Positions 8,523-16,952 of a stretch of DNA of 52,705 nt are shown here, in pieces; the stretch's first letter is position 1; each line of letters opens with the position of its first letter. The stretch is from contig JBGCDP010000015.1 in NCBI GenBank assembly GCA_045105475.1, positions 1 to 52,705 of the forward strand, given 5' to 3'. The DNA comes from WTJY01 sp045105475 (GTDB taxonomy: Bacteria; Chloroflexota; Anaerolineae; Promineifilales; Promineifilaceae). Position numbers and translations under genes: made by a program. Below the pieces are notes generated by a model. That model saw only the letters and a program-made list of their open reading frames with translations, was not told the origin of the DNA and did not search any database.

Positions 8523-9089
8523 TCACCGTAAAATTACTTCACCACAGCTTTCAGGGTAATGGTGGCAAGGATCAATGACGCCCCCTAGCCACTGAGTAGC
8601 AAGTTCTTTTGCCCCTTCTTCGGCCTCTGCTTGTGAATTGTAGAGCTTGGTGATGGTAAATGAACTATTCCCAGGGCTTTGAACACGGACAACGGCAACA
8701 TATAGCTCTTTATTATTGAGGGTCACATTGTAAATGCCCGCTTTCCAGTGGCCGTTTTCAGTGTAACCGCTGATCTCATTTACCCAATTCATTGGTAGTT
8801 TAGCAAGTGATTCGGGATCTAATTGGTCTTTTGCGTATGCGCCAGCCTCTTTTGAATCATTGTGTACAGCGTATAAACGAACACTGTAGAATGTTGGGTC
8901 GTTGAAATCACCCTTTTTGACAGAAGCAGAAATTGAATAGATTGTACTCCCGTGCTGAGATGGAAATGCAGTTGGCCACCAGAATTCATCAGCGAACACT
9001 TTGTCGTTTTGAACAAAAATAATGCTAAGAACTGATGAAATTAGAAAAATGAATAGATATGTTTTTGTACGTGAAAAGTTTACTAACAT
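8523..9089 (-). CDS. Secreted protein of unknown function
   Basis: The 188-residue product starts with a basic stretch (MLVNFSRTKTY), a hydrophobic core (LFIFLISSVLSIIF) and a likely cleavage region near DKVFADEF, so it should be exported. The mature part has no domain I recognise. Its C-terminus holds the only two cysteines, in CHHYPESC. ATG 9089 is chosen because AGAGGAA lies a few bases upstream and gives a proper signal peptide; the frame is open further upstream without such a site. The gene is more AT-rich than its neighbours and has no CGGCCG site, which may mean recent acquisition. Confidence 0.7.
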   Translation of the reverse strand: MLVNFSRTKTYLFIFLISSVLSIIFVQNDKVFADEFWWPTAFPSQHGSTIYSISASVKKGDFNDPTFYSVRLYAVHNDSKEAGAYAKDQLDPESLAKLPMNWVNEISGYTENGHWKAGIYNVTLNNKELYVAVVRVQSPGNSSFTITKLYNSQAEAEEGAKELATQWLGGVIDPCHHYPESCGEVILR

Positions 9090-9265
9090 CTTGTTTCCTC
9101 TAACGTGAATGATTAATTGAACTATAAAAATATTAAGGTGATTTGTGCTTGTTGATGCATCAATAAGATTGGGAAATGCATCAGCTAATAAATAATTGAA
9201 TAGATCCATTGGCTAACGTTTTTATTTATTGGGTCACATTGCTGATGGATTTGCGGGTAGAAAAT

Positions 9266-10300
9266 ATGAATAGCAAGAAGAAGGTCGGAAAATTTGAGCT
9301 TCCATCTGGTTTTACAAGCCGATGTGCAACTTTGGCAGATGCTCAAATTGTTACTGATATGCTTAATGCCGAATCGTTGGCAACAATTGGCAAAACTCAG
9401 TTTAGCTTTGAGGAGTGTCATCAGGAGTGGTCAATTCCTGGGTTTGATTTGGAAAAATCATCGGTGATTGTGATTGCTCCAAATGGACAAGTGGCTGGCT
9501 ATACTGAAGTCGATGATTTAACGGCCGAAATGCCGGTGCGCCCTTTTGTGTTTGGCGCGACTCATCCAGACTTTTGGGGGATGGGTATTGGCACTTGGAT
9601 GCTGGCATGGAGTGAGAAAACGCTCGAACGTGCAGTGAGCCTTGTGCCGGATGGAACCCAAGTTGCAATGGAAGCTGCCTCGTATCGAACGGTGACTCAG
9701 GGTATAAAAATGTTTGAAGGGTATGGAATGCGGCCCAAGCGGTCTTATTTCCGAATGTTGATCGATTTAGATGAGAAGCAGCATGCATACGCTCCAGTTG
9801 ACCCTGATGGTTTAACCCTGGTCCCATTGAAAGAGTACGGTGATATTCCGGCCGCGGCTTTGGCGAAAGAAGACGGCTGGAAAGACCATTATGGCCATGT
9901 GGAACGCTCTGCTGAACTGGCAATTAAACAGTTTGAGCATGTGGTTGCAGATGCGGCCGTGGATCACGACCTTGTTTATCTTTTGCTCGATGGTGATGAC
10001 GTTGCAGCTCTTATCATCAACGTGTTAAAAGCTGATGAGCAGCCGGATATCGGCTATGTGCGGACTTTGGTGGTGCGAAAGCCGTGGCGTAGACGTGGGC
10101 TGGGTAAATACCTGTTGGAAAAATCATTCAATGCTTTTTATGAAAGAGGTGGTTTTAAACAGGTTGCGCTTGATGTGGATGCTGAGAGCCTGACCGGTGC
10201 AACTGACCTTTATTTGAAGGCTGGTATGCGGGTGGAACGGGAGAACGTTTTATTCGAGAAGATTTTGCAGGCAGGTGAAAACCTTTCAACCGTTGACTAG
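9266..10300 (+). CDS. Tandem-GNAT N-acetyltransferase
   Basis: Two acetyltransferase folds lie in series. The first (about residues 15-165) has an acetyl-CoA loop around FWGMGIGTWML. The second (about 190-340) has the clearer motif PWRRRGLGKYLL followed by LYLKAGMRV, typical of GNAT motifs A and B. Double-GNAT proteins include mycothiol synthase and many uncharacterised enzymes; the acceptor here is unknown. ATG 9266 is my choice; an in-frame ATG at 9245 and a TTG at 9209 are also possible, and none has a strong ribosome site. It diverges from the secreted-protein gene at 8523. Confidence 0.85.
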   Translation: MNSKKKVGKFELPSGFTSRCATLADAQIVTDMLNAESLATIGKTQFSFEECHQEWSIPGFDLEKSSVIVIAPNGQVAGYTEVDDLTAEMPVRPFVFGATHPDFWGMGIGTWMLAWSEKTLERAVSLVPDGTQVAMEAASYRTVTQGIKMFEGYGMRPKRSYFRMLIDLDEKQHAYAPVDPDGLTLVPLKEYGDIPAAALAKEDGWKDHYGHVERSAELAIKQFEHVVADAAVDHDLVYLLLDGDDVAALIINVLKADEQPDIGYVRTLVVRKPWRRRGLGKYLLEKSFNAFYERGGFKQVALDVDAESLTGATDLYLKAGMRVERENVLFEKILQAGENLSTVD

Positions 10301-10365
10301 CGCATTGATTTATGGGCGATTGGTTAATCTATTGCTTGATTTGTGTCGAACTGTAAAATCAGGCA

Positions 10366-11088
10366 ATGGAGAAAAAGTTTTATCTGAATCAAGATCACCA
10401 AAAAGTTAGTATCGTCATTCCGATCATACTTATTGTTTTAATTATTGTAGGGTACAGGCTGTTTTATCGAACCTTGCTCCCTCTTGTTTTTGGCGGGCAG
10501 TCGGGCGATTATATTCTGATCGCGGGTGTTTTTTCGCTATTCACGTCAGCTTTTTTGATGTGGCTGCTTGACCCACTTGTTAAGAAGTATCTTCCTAGTG
10601 GCCATGTTTTATTGCAAAACGATCAAAACGGAACTTTGGTTCATACTTTTAAGGGTGAGCCTCAGGTCACCCTTAAGGATCGCGATGTTTGGCTGGTTAC
10701 GCGTTGGCAGTTCTTAATGGGCCGTTTTGTAAAGTCCGGCCGGGAACGCCAGATTCCACGTAATTGGTCATGCATGGCACTGTTGATTCAAATTGAGGGG
10801 GAAGAGCTTGCTTTGTTTTCCTATGTTCGCCCCCGGGTAAAGAGCAAAATAGATCAGCTGGCAAATTGGGAAACAATCTCAATGTACGAAACACTGGACG
10901 ATGACCATCAATCACGCAATATGCCGACACTTCGGCCGCCTACAGCATCAGATGTGATTCCCGGCAAGCTGCTTGTCGGTGAGAACGGGAAAGTGTGGCT
11001 CGCTGAACGAAAACGCCGTGATCACGGCATTGAGATGTCACCAAAGGATTTTGAAGAACTGGTTGTTTTTCTATCGAGTAAAAGCTAA
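10366..11088 (+). CDS. Membrane protein of unknown function, two transmembrane helices
   Basis: The 240-residue protein has two hydrophobic helices near residues 14-32 and 46-66 and then a ~170-residue soluble region rich in charged residues, probably cytoplasmic. No known domain is recognised. The middle part (KDRDVWLVTRWQFLMGR) could be a small beta-rich, PH-like fold, but this is only an impression. It is a single gene closed by the strong inverted repeat at 11120-11163. Confidence 0.65.
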   Translation: MEKKFYLNQDHQKVSIVIPIILIVLIIVGYRLFYRTLLPLVFGGQSGDYILIAGVFSLFTSAFLMWLLDPLVKKYLPSGHVLLQNDQNGTLVHTFKGEPQVTLKDRDVWLVTRWQFLMGRFVKSGRERQIPRNWSCMALLIQIEGEELALFSYVRPRVKSKIDQLANWETISMYETLDDDHQSRNMPTLRPPTASDVIPGKLLVGENGKVWLAERKRRDHGIEMSPKDFEELVVFLSSKS

Positions 11089-11119
11089 GAAGTTAGTAGG
11101 GATGCTGGTTCAGTAGGCT

Positions 11120-11163
11120 GCTATCCGGTCGATTAGATTAAGATATCTAATCGGCCGGATAGC
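11120..11163. terminator. Bidirectional terminator hairpin between convergent genes
   Basis: A 19-nt arm at 11120-11138 pairs with 11145-11163 with a single G-U wobble and a 6-nt loop. The right arm contains CGGCCG while the left arm has CGGTCG, which creates the wobble. A T-rich stretch follows on the plus strand (GTTTTTAATT after a few bases). It separates the convergent genes ending at 11088 and 11176. Confidence 0.75.
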
Positions 11164-11175
11164 GTATGTTTTTAA

Positions 11176-11973
11176 TTAATCTTTGGTGACGACGATTATT
11201 TCTTCCTCTTCGTCGGCCATTCCTCTCAGCCCGTCCATCTCTTTTTTAAGCGAGTGATTCACAACGGTCCAAAAGCCTTCCCACGTTTTGCTATCTAGGA
11301 AATCTTTTGGCGCTGTTTTTTCGATTGCTTGGCCTAAAGAATTCAACGTGGCTGCACCGGGAACCTTATTGAGCAATTCTTGCCCCTCTTTTACCCCTGG
11401 GATCCCTTCAACAAACGCTTTGGCATCTTTCACTGCTTTATTTTCTTCAATTTGTTGACGCGCTTCACCTAAACTTGGCAAGCTTTCTAGCTGTTCTTTG
11501 GCCTTGCTGACGGCCGGTTGAACGAGCTCTTCCGCTTTGCTCATCGCTTGGCCTGCTTCTTGCTGAATATGGTGGCTAACAATAACCCAAATCTCTTTCC
11601 ATGTTTCAGGATTTTTGAAATCTTCGGCCGTTGCTTGTGAGAGCTTTTCTTTTAGCTCTTCAACCACAGGAAGCTTGAAATTGGTTAGATTTTCTTTGAT
11701 CCAGCCTAATAGTTTTTCGGGAGAGAAATCAGATGGTGAGAATTTAGGCGATTTGCTTTTTATCTCTTCGACTCGTTGATTCAGTTCACCGAGCGCTTCT
11801 TTTACGGCATCGACTTCAGCCTGTTTATTTGCAACTTTACTTTCTACGGTAGGTGGTGCTGCCACTTCCACTTTAATTGCGGCATGTTGGGCACAAAAAG
11901 CTGAATCTTCCTGTGCGTTTCGGCTGCATGGCTTTCCGGACTTGGTTGTAGCTGCACATTTTATCTTTGACAT
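11176..11973 (-). CDS. Zinc-knuckle helical protein with two internal repeats
   Basis: The first ~30 residues contain a C-x(9)-C-x(10)-C-x2-H pattern (CAATTKSGKPC ... FCAQH), a short zinc-binding module seen in DUF5763-like proteins. The remaining ~230 residues are charged and helical, with likely coiled coil (VDAVKEALGELNQRVEEIKSK). A motif recurs twice: DFKNPETWKEIWVIVSHH near residue 115 and DFLDSKTWEGFWTVVNHS near residue 230. The C-terminus is acidic (DEEEEI). This could be a DNA- or RNA-associated structural protein, but nothing in the sequence proves it. ATG 11973 is used, with a purine-rich stretch upstream. Confidence 0.7.
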   Translation of the reverse strand: MSKIKCAATTKSGKPCSRNAQEDSAFCAQHAAIKVEVAAPPTVESKVANKQAEVDAVKEALGELNQRVEEIKSKSPKFSPSDFSPEKLLGWIKENLTNFKLPVVEELKEKLSQATAEDFKNPETWKEIWVIVSHHIQQEAGQAMSKAEELVQPAVSKAKEQLESLPSLGEARQQIEENKAVKDAKAFVEGIPGVKEGQELLNKVPGAATLNSLGQAIEKTAPKDFLDSKTWEGFWTVVNHSLKKEMDGLRGMADEEEEIIVVTKD

Positions 11974-12036
11974 CGTAATTTCCTTTCCCTTTTAGTATTA
12001 GATTTAAGGTGCCTTAAAAGCTAAAGATCATTTATT

Positions 12037-12729
12037 TTATATTAAATAAAACATTGCAAAAAAGTGACACAGGCTACCGCCTAGCACAAAAAGATGCCAG
12101 ATGGCGTGATTGTACGGCATTTTTTCTAAAGCAAAAAATATCACACCGGCCGAGTAGCTGACACCACCGGCGACTAAAAGCCAGACGGCATTCGGAGGGA
12201 CTTGGGCTACAAGCTGATTCCATATAAAAACAGACAGCCAGCCCATGACTAAATATCCGGCCGTTGATGCGATGACAAATCGATTAACAAAGAAAACTTT
12301 GAGCACGATGCCGATAATGGCTAAGGCCCACACAACACCCAGCACGGTATACCCGGCCGGTGTGCCCACGCCAAGAATCATGAAAGGGGTGTACGTGCCA
12401 GCAATCAATAAATAAATGCCGGAATGATCGATAACCTTTAGTGGATGACGAAGTGATGGAAATTGCAGGCTGTGGTACAGCGTAGACGCCAAGTAGAGTA
12501 AAACTAAGCTAGCGCCGTAAATACTAAAAGCTACAACATGGCGTACATCACCTTGGTTCACACCAATGACAATGAGCAAAGTTAATCCAGCAATGGATAG
12601 CCCCGTACCGATTCCATGGGTAATTCCGTGAGCGATTTCCTCTCCGACGGTGTAATCATCGAGCCGTTGATTCATCGCTTCCCAGAAGGTGCTTTTTGCT
12701 GTGTGTGTTGGATATTCGTTTTCTTTCAT
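12037..12729 (-). CDS. Hemolysin III / TrhA family membrane protein
   Basis: The 230-residue protein has seven predicted transmembrane helices and the family motifs: EEIAHGITHGIG at the start of helix 1, STLYHS after helix 3, DHSGIYLLIAGTYTPF in the middle, and HAIWHLFVLGGSLCHF at the end. The conserved His and Asp residues form the metal site of the PAQR-like fold. Bacterial members have been linked to membrane homeostasis; the haemolysin name is historical. It diverges from the M20 gene at 12928 with a 198-bp gap. Confidence 0.93.
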   Translation of the reverse strand: MKENEYPTHTAKSTFWEAMNQRLDDYTVGEEIAHGITHGIGTGLSIAGLTLLIVIGVNQGDVRHVVAFSIYGASLVLLYLASTLYHSLQFPSLRHPLKVIDHSGIYLLIAGTYTPFMILGVGTPAGYTVLGVVWALAIIGIVLKVFFVNRFVIASTAGYLVMGWLSVFIWNQLVAQVPPNAVWLLVAGGVSYSAGVIFFALEKMPYNHAIWHLFVLGGSLCHFFAMFYLI

Positions 12730-12927
12730 AAGTTACCCCAATCTTCCTGCGTGATACAATTTAGGACAAGTTGATTTTATATACAATCGGGCATTCGGCC
12801 TATTATATTATCCAATGATCATAATGATGGGTCTGTCAGGTTAACACTTACATCATCCCAAAATACAGATAAAGTACGTCATTAGACAAGATATCACTAC
12901 GAATAAACTACTCGAAGGATGTAAACG

Positions 12928-14337
12928 ATGAATCAGATAGAAAAGAATGTGTTAGAAAAGATAAATTTTGATGAGATGCTCGCTTTTCTTGATGAGTTGG
13001 TCGCTGTACCAAGTTTAGACGGTACGGTTGAAGAGGTGGCGGTCCAAAAGCTGGTTTCAGCTAAGTTAGCTGCGTTTGGTTTTGATGTAGATGAATGGCA
13101 GATTGACTTTGATGAGTTGAAAGCTCATCCATCGTATTCGGCCGAAGTTGAACGGCCTGAAGGGGTGGGGGTTGTTGGGAGTTGGGGTCATGACGAGGGA
13201 CCTTCCTTGCTTTTGAACGGACATACTGACGTGGTTCCGGCCGGAGATTTAGACCGCTGGAACTTTGACCCGTGGCGAGCGACGTTAGATGAAGCGAGCG
13301 GAAACGTTTACGGCCGAGGAGCACTCGATATGAAAGGGGGGTTGGTATGTGCCATCTTTGCCATTAAAGCGATTATGGCGGCCGGGATTCAGCTTAAAGG
13401 GAAAGTTTTAGTTGAATCAGTAAGCGGCGAAGAAGATGGTGGGTGTGGGACACTCGCGGCCGTGGTCAGAGGGCATCAAGCAGATGCGGCCGTGATTATG
13501 GAGCCCACGGAACTGATGATCGCTCCGGCACAGGCTGGCTGTTTTAACTTCAAGATTACGATCGCAGGCAAAGCGGCACATGGTGCGATGCGGTTTGAAG
13601 GGGTTGACCCTTTAGAAAAATTTATTTTGGTTTACCAAGCGATTTTGGCCTACGAACGCACACGTAATACCGGTGTGACCCATCCGATGTTTAGAGAGTA
13701 CCCTGCCCCATATCCGATTTGTTGTGGGGTGATTCAAGCCGGCAATTGGGCCTCAACGGTCGCAGAATCCTTAACATTTGAAGGGCGTTATGGAATTGAA
13801 CCGGGGGAAGATTTAGTTGCTGCCCGTGAGGCATTTGAATCGGTTATACGTAATGTGGCCTCGGCCGATCCTTGGCTACGTGACAACCCGCCGGTTGTTG
13901 AATGGTGGGGAGGGCAGTTCGACCCTGCAGAGATTCCTGCAAGCCATCCTATTGTGCATACGGCTGAAACCGCATTTGTCGACATTGAAGGGCGCTTGCC
14001 CACTGTGCGTGGTATGACGTATGGAGCCGATATGCGTTTATTGGTGAACGATGGGGATACACCAACAATCATGTTTGGCCCTGGCGATGTACGGCTGGCC
14101 CATCGGCCAGATGAGTATGTGCCTTTGGCTGATTTAAAAACATGTACGCGTACATTGGTATTGATGATTTTACGCTTTTGCGGTTACGAAGAAGGACTTC
14201 AAATCCTTGAGGTTGAAACGGCCGCACCCATACCCATTGAGACGACGGCAGTGACTGAGCTAAAAGAAGTTGAAGAAGTTATTGAATCTCTATTGCCGGA
14301 AATTGATTTGGATCTAGATTTAGATTCACTCGAATAA
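12928..14337 (+). CDS. M20 family deacylase (ArgE/DapE-like)
   Basis: The 469-residue metallohydrolase shows the M20 di-zinc residues in order: GHTDVVP, ALDMKGG, SGEEDGG, EPTEL, and a final histidine in LAHRPDEY. A dimerisation domain lies between residues ~210 and 320. The family removes acyl groups from amino acids or cleaves dipeptides; acetylornithine deacetylase and succinyl-diaminopimelate desuccinylase are relatives. No arg or dap genes are nearby, so I do not assign a substrate. The C-terminus has an odd acidic tail, EIDLDLDLDSLE. ATG 12928 has AAGGAT upstream. Two sugar-acid dehydrogenases follow on the same strand. Confidence 0.88.
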   Translation: MNQIEKNVLEKINFDEMLAFLDELVAVPSLDGTVEEVAVQKLVSAKLAAFGFDVDEWQIDFDELKAHPSYSAEVERPEGVGVVGSWGHDEGPSLLLNGHTDVVPAGDLDRWNFDPWRATLDEASGNVYGRGALDMKGGLVCAIFAIKAIMAAGIQLKGKVLVESVSGEEDGGCGTLAAVVRGHQADAAVIMEPTELMIAPAQAGCFNFKITIAGKAAHGAMRFEGVDPLEKFILVYQAILAYERTRNTGVTHPMFREYPAPYPICCGVIQAGNWASTVAESLTFEGRYGIEPGEDLVAAREAFESVIRNVASADPWLRDNPPVVEWWGGQFDPAEIPASHPIVHTAETAFVDIEGRLPTVRGMTYGADMRLLVNDGDTPTIMFGPGDVRLAHRPDEYVPLADLKTCTRTLVLMILRFCGYEEGLQILEVETAAPIPIETTAVTELKEVEEVIESLLPEIDLDLDLDSLE

Positions 14338-14423
14338 AGCATCTCCATTTTTAAAATCGTGCTGGGTGTGGGAGCCTCAATTAACTAACGACGGTTCAGA
14401 AAAATATGGTGGGGTATCAAAAA

Positions 14424-15440
14424 ATGAAAGCTATTTCTTTGCAGAATCCAAAGGCAATCAAATTAATCGAGATTGAAGAACCGACAGTTGGTCCGGAAGA
14501 AGTTTTGGTCGATGTTAAGTATATTGGGCTGTGTGGAACCGATCTAAACAGTTATCGGGGAAAATTAGCCCTAATCACATATCCTCGCATTCCGGGGCAT
14601 GAGGTGAGCGGGACGATTATCGCCAAAGGTGACGGTGTTCCCGACTCGATCAAGTTGGGTAGCCGGGTAACCTTGTCACCGTATACCGCTTGTGGCATTT
14701 GCCCTGCCTGCCGCAACGGCCGCTATAACTGCTGTCAGTTTAACGAAACCTTGGGCGTTCAGCGTGATGGGGCAATGATGGACAAGCTTGCTACTCACTA
14801 TAGCGATGTCTTTAGCAGTGATATTTTGACACTCAAAGAATTGGCCTTGGTTGAGCCACTCAGTGTGGGATACCACACAACCAATCGCGGCCGTGTGACT
14901 GAAATTGATACGGTCATGTTAATCGGCTGCGGTACGATCGGGATGGGGGCACTGGTTGGAGCGGTGCGGAAAGGGGCGACTGTGATCGCCGTGGATGTCG
15001 ATGACAAGAAATTGGCCCAAGCGCAGAAGTTTGGCGCACATCACACCATCAACTCTAGCCAGCAGGATGTGAAGACAGAAATCGCAAGGCTTACGAACGG
15101 CGAAGGTGTTAGCGTGGTGATTGAAGCGGTAGGGTTGCCTCAAACATTTACGTTGGCGATTGAAGTTGTCGCATTTGCCGGGCGGGTGGTTTATGTCGGT
15201 TATGCCAAAGAGTCGGTGACGTATGACACAACTGATTTTGTCCGTAAAGAGCTAGATATCTTAGGCTCTCGCAACGCCTTAAGGGTATTCCCGGCCGTGA
15301 TCAAAATGCTTGAAAAACGTGAATTCCCATTCCCTGATTTGATCAGCAAGGTTTACCCACTGGTTGAGGCTGCAACTGCTTTCCATGATTGGGATAGCGA
15401 TCCCGCCAGTGTGACCAAGATTCTTGTATCAACAGAATAG
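14424..15440 (+). CDS. lgoD: Zinc alcohol dehydrogenase, L-galactonate/L-gulonate 5-dehydrogenase-like
   Basis: A medium-chain zinc dehydrogenase of 338 residues. Catalytic zinc region CGTDLNS and GHEVSG; structural zinc cysteines in CGICPACRNGRYNCC; NAD-binding motif GCGTIGMGA near residue 175. The spacing and the PY-x-ACG-x-CPAC pattern resemble E. coli LgoD, which oxidises L-galactonate to tagaturonate. The next gene, 15 bp downstream, is a tagaturonate reductase, so the two steps join into L-galactonate to altronate. The gene symbol is therefore partly contextual; L-gulonate or another polyol acid is possible. ATG 14424 has GTGGGG upstream; an ATG at 14406 has no ribosome site. Confidence 0.75.
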   Translation: MKAISLQNPKAIKLIEIEEPTVGPEEVLVDVKYIGLCGTDLNSYRGKLALITYPRIPGHEVSGTIIAKGDGVPDSIKLGSRVTLSPYTACGICPACRNGRYNCCQFNETLGVQRDGAMMDKLATHYSDVFSSDILTLKELALVEPLSVGYHTTNRGRVTEIDTVMLIGCGTIGMGALVGAVRKGATVIAVDVDDKKLAQAQKFGAHHTINSSQQDVKTEIARLTNGEGVSVVIEAVGLPQTFTLAIEVVAFAGRVVYVGYAKESVTYDTTDFVRKELDILGSRNALRVFPAVIKMLEKREFPFPDLISKVYPLVEAATAFHDWDSDPASVTKILVSTE

Positions 15441-15455
15441 AAGTTAAAATTTGAA

Positions 15456-16904
15456 ATGAAAAGCTTAAATCGAAAAACTGCCAATGCTGGCCAAGTCTAT
15501 CGAGAAAAAGTGGTCCAATTTGGGGCTGGTAACTTCTTAAGGGCATTTGCTGATTGGGTCATTGATTCGCTGAATAAGCAGGCTGGTTTTGCAGGTAGCG
15601 TCGTTGCGATTAAGGTTTCGCCACGGAGGAGTGTGCCAAATGTGTATGAAAGCCTGGATGCACAGGATGGTTTGTATCATCTTGTTTTAACCAGCAGTGA
15701 AGATGGCCAGGCTGTTTCAAAAACTCAGTTGATTAGCTCCGTGAGCCGTACGGTTAACCCCTATTTGGATGATGCTGCATTTCGAGGGCTTGCTCGCCAA
15801 CCGGAGATTCGTTTTATTATTTCAAATACAACAGAGGCTGGGATTCGTTTTGAGCCAATGGACCGGTTAGACGATCGGCCGCCTAGCAGTTTTCCGGGTA
15901 AGCTGACCGCTTTTTTATATGAGCGATTTCTACACTTTGAGGGGCAGGCAGAGAGAGGGTGCATTATCCTGCCGTGTGAGCTCATTGAAGATAATGGAGC
16001 AGCTTTGCAGCGTTGTGTCCTTAACTATGCTGAGTTATGGAAATTAGGTGAACCGTTCATTGCTTGGCTGGATGTGGCCAATTATTTTTGCAATACGCTG
16101 GTTGACCGGATTGTGCCGGGATTTCCGCATGAACGCGCGGCCGATATTCAGGCTGAAATCGGTTTTGTTGATCCGCTGCTTGTTGAAGGGGAGAGCTATC
16201 ATAGCTGGATTATTGAAGCCCCTGAAATCGTTCGAGCTGAGTTTCCGGCCGACACAATAGGCTTAAATGTAAAATTTGTGACCGACGCGACTCGCTATCG
16301 AGAATTAAAGGTTCGTATTTTGAACGGAGCGCATACGTCAATGGTGATGGTTGGGTATCTGCACGGGCTGCGTTCCGTGCGTGAAGCGGTTGAGGATGAG
16401 CTTGTCGGCCGTTTTGTTCATAATCTATTGTATAAAGAGGTGCTGCCTGCCCTCGACTTCCCGGCCGCTGAAAAAGAACAGATGGCAAATGACGTGCTGC
16501 AACGATTTAAGAATCCGTTTTTGCACCATAAGTTAATGGCAATTTCCCTGAACTCAACGGCTAAATTCAAGGCTCGGCTACTCCCATCTTTGCTTGATTA
16601 TGCCGAACGTTCTGGCCAACCTCCACAGCGTATTTGTTTGGCTTTTGCTGCTTTAACTCTTTTTTACAAAGGTGAATGGAATGGGATGCCGATTGAGCTG
16701 AATGACGATCAGGTTGTACTTGAATGGTGGAAAGGGATTTGGGCGGCCGATGTGACGGCTGAAGCTCGGGTGGCTCATGTGTTACGCAATCAGACGATTT
16801 GGGGGCAGGACTTGACTAAAGTTAGTGGATTGCAGACCCAAATCACTGCTTATTTGAAACAGCTTGAGCAGAATGGCATCGATATAGTTCTGGCTCAGAT
16901 TTGA
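15456..16904 (+). CDS. uxaB: Tagaturonate reductase (altronate oxidoreductase)
   Basis: The 482-residue length matches UxaB (E. coli ~483). The N-terminal FGAGNFLRAF is the mannitol-dehydrogenase-family nucleotide-binding motif. The mid-protein stretch RILNGAHTSMVMVGYL contains the family's N-G-x-H signature. UxaB reduces tagaturonate to altronate with NADH in hexuronate breakdown. It follows the LgoD-like gene by 15 bp, likely in one transcript. No uxaA, uxaC or kdg genes are in the window, so the lower pathway must lie elsewhere. The stop codon is TGA, which shows that UGA is a normal stop in this genome. Confidence 0.88.
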   Translation: MKSLNRKTANAGQVYREKVVQFGAGNFLRAFADWVIDSLNKQAGFAGSVVAIKVSPRRSVPNVYESLDAQDGLYHLVLTSSEDGQAVSKTQLISSVSRTVNPYLDDAAFRGLARQPEIRFIISNTTEAGIRFEPMDRLDDRPPSSFPGKLTAFLYERFLHFEGQAERGCIILPCELIEDNGAALQRCVLNYAELWKLGEPFIAWLDVANYFCNTLVDRIVPGFPHERAADIQAEIGFVDPLLVEGESYHSWIIEAPEIVRAEFPADTIGLNVKFVTDATRYRELKVRILNGAHTSMVMVGYLHGLRSVREAVEDELVGRFVHNLLYKEVLPALDFPAAEKEQMANDVLQRFKNPFLHHKLMAISLNSTAKFKARLLPSLLDYAERSGQPPQRICLAFAALTLFYKGEWNGMPIELNDDQVVLEWWKGIWAADVTAEARVAHVLRNQTIWGQDLTKVSGLQTQITAYLKQLEQNGIDIVLAQI

Positions 16905-16952
16905 TGAATTAGGACAGCGTTAAAGATAAAGTCACCAAGCTTGCACTGTTAA

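Noticed and set aside
9402..9923. 173-codon minus-strand ORF
   Set aside because: It lies wholly inside the tandem-GNAT gene, has no domain, and its composition is that of an antisense shadow.
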